From CAMLHP01 sp035759745 (GTDB lineage: Bacteria > Gemmatimonadota > Gemmatimonadetes > Gemmatimonadales > GWC2-71-9): a DNA stretch of 14,260 nucleotides. Position 1 is the first letter of the stretch. Every line of letters starts with the position of its first letter. Position numbers and translations under genes: made by a program. The DNA is taken from positions 1 to 14,260 of the forward strand of contig DASTUF010000103.1 of the NCBI GenBank assembly GCA_035759745.1, in the 5' to 3' direction. The notes under the pieces were generated by a model. That model saw only the letters and a program-made list of their open reading frames with translations, had not been told where the DNA came from and made no database searches. Positions 13,066-14,260 of the stretch are shown here, in pieces.

Positions 13066-13583
13066 AGCGGCACGTCGTGCTGGTGGGACTTCCGGGAAGC
13101 GGCAAGTCCACGGTGGGCGCCGCGCTGGCAGAAGCGCTGGATCGGCCTTTCGTGGACCTGGACCAGCGCATCGTGGCGTCGCAGGGCCTGAGCGTGGCCG
13201 GGATCTGGGAGGAAAACGGGGAGGCGGCGTTCCGCCGGCTGGAGCAGGCGGCGATGACCGAGGCGCTCGCGGGCCCGAATTCGGTGATCGCTCCGGGCGG
13301 CGGCTGGGCCGCGATTCCGGGTGAGCTGAGCCGGGCCCGGGAACTTGCTTTCATTATCTATATGAGGGTGAGGGGAGACACGGCGGCTCGGCGGCTCGGC
13401 GGAGCGGCTCGGCGGCTCGGCGGCTCGGCGGCTCGGCCGATGCTGGGAGAGGATCCGCTGAATACGCTGAACGAACTGCTGAAAAAGCGTGAGGCCCTCT
13501 ACCTGAGAGCAGACGCTGTAGTTGATAACGAAGCGACCGTCGGCGACGCGGTGAGCCAGATACGCGAGCGTATATCGTTGTAA
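13062..13583 (+). CDS. aroK: Shikimate kinase with an octamer-repeat expansion in the LID loop
   Basis: Phosphorylates shikimate at O3 with ATP. 173 residues from GTG 13062, which overlaps the aroC stop as GTGA; the open frame further upstream lies inside aroC. Visible: P-loop GLPGSGKST (9-17), Asp32/Asp34 in VDLDQ, FRRLE (57-61) with the shikimate-binding Arg58, and APGGGWA (77-83). The LID loop carries the octamer array: TAARRLGGAARRLGGSAA (107-124) directly before RPML (125-128), which matches the catalytic RPLL of the family. Compared with E. coli AroK this loop is about seven residues longer. The rest (DPLNTLNELLKKREALYLRADAVVDN) is normal. The last third uses AT-richer codons (AGG, AGA, AAA, ATT, GTA) than its neighbours. 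Confidence 0.93.
   Translation: MKRHVVLVGLPGSGKSTVGAALAEALDRPFVDLDQRIVASQGLSVAGIWEENGEAAFRRLEQAAMTEALAGPNSVIAPGGGWAAIPGELSRARELAFIIYMRVRGDTAARRLGGAARRLGGSAARPMLGEDPLNTLNELLKKREALYLRADAVVDNEATVGDAVSQIRERISL
13386..13438 (+). repeat. Octamer array GCTCGGCG in the aroK LID loop
   Basis: Two perfect units (13386-13401), a 5-base remnant (GAGCG, 13402-13406; a 3-base loss that keeps the frame), then three perfect units and one with a final mismatch (13407-13438). A decayed unit (ACACGGCG) may precede it at 13378. It encodes the repeated AARRLGG and SAAR residues next to the catalytic arginine loop. Confidence 0.95.
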
Positions 13584-13602
13584 CACAACGACTTACAGTA
13601 AG
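13575..13602 (+). other. Two small palindromes at the aroK 3' end
   Basis: TCGTTGT (13575-13581), AAC, ACAACGA (13585-13591) is a perfect 7-bp inverted repeat overlapping the aroK TAA stop; it is followed directly by CTTAC-A-GTAAG (13592-13602). The ACAACGACTTA part is the reverse complement of a motif upstream of the minor pilin promoter (3781-3791). Operator, weak terminator or chance are all possible; there is no T-run. Confidence 0.55.
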
Positions 13603-13664
13603 GCGCCTTGCCAAGAGCTTCCCAGCCGCGTTTTCTTGCTACCCCGATTTGTTGTACCATCACC

Positions 13665-13678
13665 GGCCCGCGAGGGCC
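13665..13678 (+). other. GNRA hairpin in the topA leader
   Basis: GGCCC-GCGA-GGGCC, a perfect 5-bp stem with a GNRA-type GCGA loop, ending 11 bases before the topA ATG and followed by ATTGTTTTC. Its place where a Shine-Dalgarno would be, and the T-rich tail, allow either a role in topA translation or a weak aroK terminator. Confidence 0.5.
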
Positions 13679-13689
13679 AGATTGTTTTC

Positions 13690-14260
13690 ATGCCAAGAGA
13701 GAAGAAGACTACGAAGAAGGCAGGCAAAGCGGCTCGGCGGCTCGGCGGCTCGGCGGCCGTGACGACCAAGGCGACCAAGGCGACCAAGGCCAAGGCTACC
13801 AAGGCCAAGGTTATCAAGGTCAAGACTGCCAAGGCGTCCAAGGATACGTCGAACGGGCGCGCCGGAGGTGCGCTCGTTATCGTCGAGTCGCCCACCAAGG
13901 CGCGCACCATCGGCAAGTACCTGGGCCGAGGCTACTCGGTGAAGGCGACGGTGGGCCACCTGCGTGACCTGCCGACCCGGAAGCTGGGCGTGACGGTCGA
14001 CGACGGGGGCAAGAGCTTCACGCCGGAGTACGTCACTATCAAGGGCAAGACCCAGACGCTGTCCGAGATCAAGAAGGCGGCGAAGGGCGCGCGGGAAGTG
14101 TTGCTGGCGACCGACCCCGACCGCGAGGGAGAGGCCATCGCGTGGCACGTGGCCAGCCAGCTGGGCGACGACGTTCCGCTGCGCCGAATCCTCTTTCACG
14201 AGATCACCAAGGACGCGATCCAGGAAGCGCTGAAGTCGCCGGGCGAGATCGACCAGAACA
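13690..14260 (+). CDS. topA: DNA topoisomerase I, 5' part, cut by the window end
   Basis: Type IA topoisomerase that relaxes negative supercoils by cutting one strand; only the first 190 residues are here, with no stop before the window end. The TOPRIM domain starts at about residue 61 (ALVIVESPTKARTIGKYL) with catalytic Glu66 and the metal-binding DPDRE at 142-146 inside ATDPDREGEAIAWH; FHEITKDAI follows. Before it lies an unusual 58-residue tail: MPREKKTTKKAGK, one octamer-repeat peptide (ARRLGGSA, residues 15-22), then a Lys/Thr/Ala-rich stretch made of short ATK, AK and VK units like a histone H1 tail. Most TopA proteins start within a few residues of the TOPRIM strand. ATG 13690 is the only in-frame ATG before TOPRIM; no Shine-Dalgarno is visible. 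Confidence 0.95.
   Translation, partial: MPREKKTTKKAGKAARRLGGSAAVTTKATKATKAKATKAKVIKVKTAKASKDTSNGRAGGALVIVESPTKARTIGKYLGRGYSVKATVGHLRDLPTRKLGVTVDDGGKSFTPEYVTIKGKTQTLSEIKKAAKGAREVLLATDPDREGEAIAWHVASQLGDDVPLRRILFHEITKDAIQEALKSPGEIDQN
13732..13755 (+). repeat. Octamer array (GCTCGGCG)x3 in the topA tail
   Basis: Three perfect units, 24 bases, exactly in codon register, so it reads as one in-frame octapeptide ARRLGGSA. This is the cleanest copy of the family and the only perfect one whose length keeps the frame by itself. Confidence 0.97.
13762..13842 (+). repeat. 9/6-base repeats coding for the Lys-rich TopA tail
   Basis: Near-tandem units of the type GCGACCAAG (Ala-Thr-Lys) and GCCAAG (Ala-Lys), drifting to GTTATCAAG and GTCAAG. 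They encode residues 25-51 of TopA, a basic low-complexity tail that could bind DNA non-specifically. Confidence 0.8.

Noticed and set aside
13632..13660. Sigma-70-like promoter (TTTCTT, 17 bases, TACCAT) before topA
   Set aside because: Poor -35 match and only a fair -10; topA needs a promoter or read-through but this one is too weak to annotate.

Overview
The window is a GC-rich bacterial chromosome segment holding most of a type IV pilus (T4P) gene set, followed by two shikimate-pathway genes and the start of topA. Every gene I can support reads on the + strand. High GC, prepilins with the G|FTLIE leader, a complete pilMNOPQ block (so a diderm with an outer-membrane secretin) and the order pilQ-aroC-aroK-topA suggest Gemmatimonadota or a similar lineage. 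That assignment is inference; there is no rRNA or species marker here.

Layout. (1) 44-996: two paralogous type IV pilins with an intrinsic terminator between them. (2) 1026-3667: a two-TM HAMP histidine kinase overlapping an NtrC-class sigma-54 response regulator, so a PilS/PilR-like pair. (3) 3868-6663: four minor pilins in the order FimT/GspH, PilV, PilW, PilX, behind a candidate sigma-54 promoter at 3811-3826. (4) 6664-6973: a 310-base gap with a G-rich repeat, a terminator and a consensus-perfect sigma-54 promoter at 6835-6850. (5) 6974-11723: pilM, pilN, pilO, pilP, pilQ, tightly packed. (6) 11803-13583: aroC and aroK overlapping by 4 bases. (7) 13690 to the window end: the 5' part of topA.

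How it fits together: PilM (cytoplasmic), PilN and PilO (inner membrane), PilP (lipoprotein) and PilQ (secretin) form the alignment complex that spans the envelope. The pilins form the fibre, and the four minor pilins probably prime or cap it. The kinase and regulator are expected to activate sigma-54 promoters, and both clear -24/-12 elements in the window stand in front of pilus operons, so the locus looks like a self-contained regulon.

Most unusual is a family of octanucleotide arrays, (GCTCGGCG)n, inside the coding sequence of three unrelated genes: the kinase (twice), aroK and topA. The unit is 8 bases, so three units encode eight residues, and every reading frame gives a rotation of the same peptide (A-R-R-L-G-G-S-A) with no stop on either strand. 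The arrays fall in loops or tails: the HAMP connector, an ATP-domain loop, the LID of shikimate kinase and the N-terminal tail of TopA. The kinase ATP-domain copy lies next to a 71-base near-perfect palindrome, making an in-frame composite insertion of about 50 residues. Two other signals recur: GGGRTCA repeats that overlap the stop codons of the regulator and pilX and can form G-quadruplexes, and a TAAGTCGTTGT-type inverted motif in three intergenic spots. I see no new defence or mobile system, tRNA, rRNA or CRISPR array.
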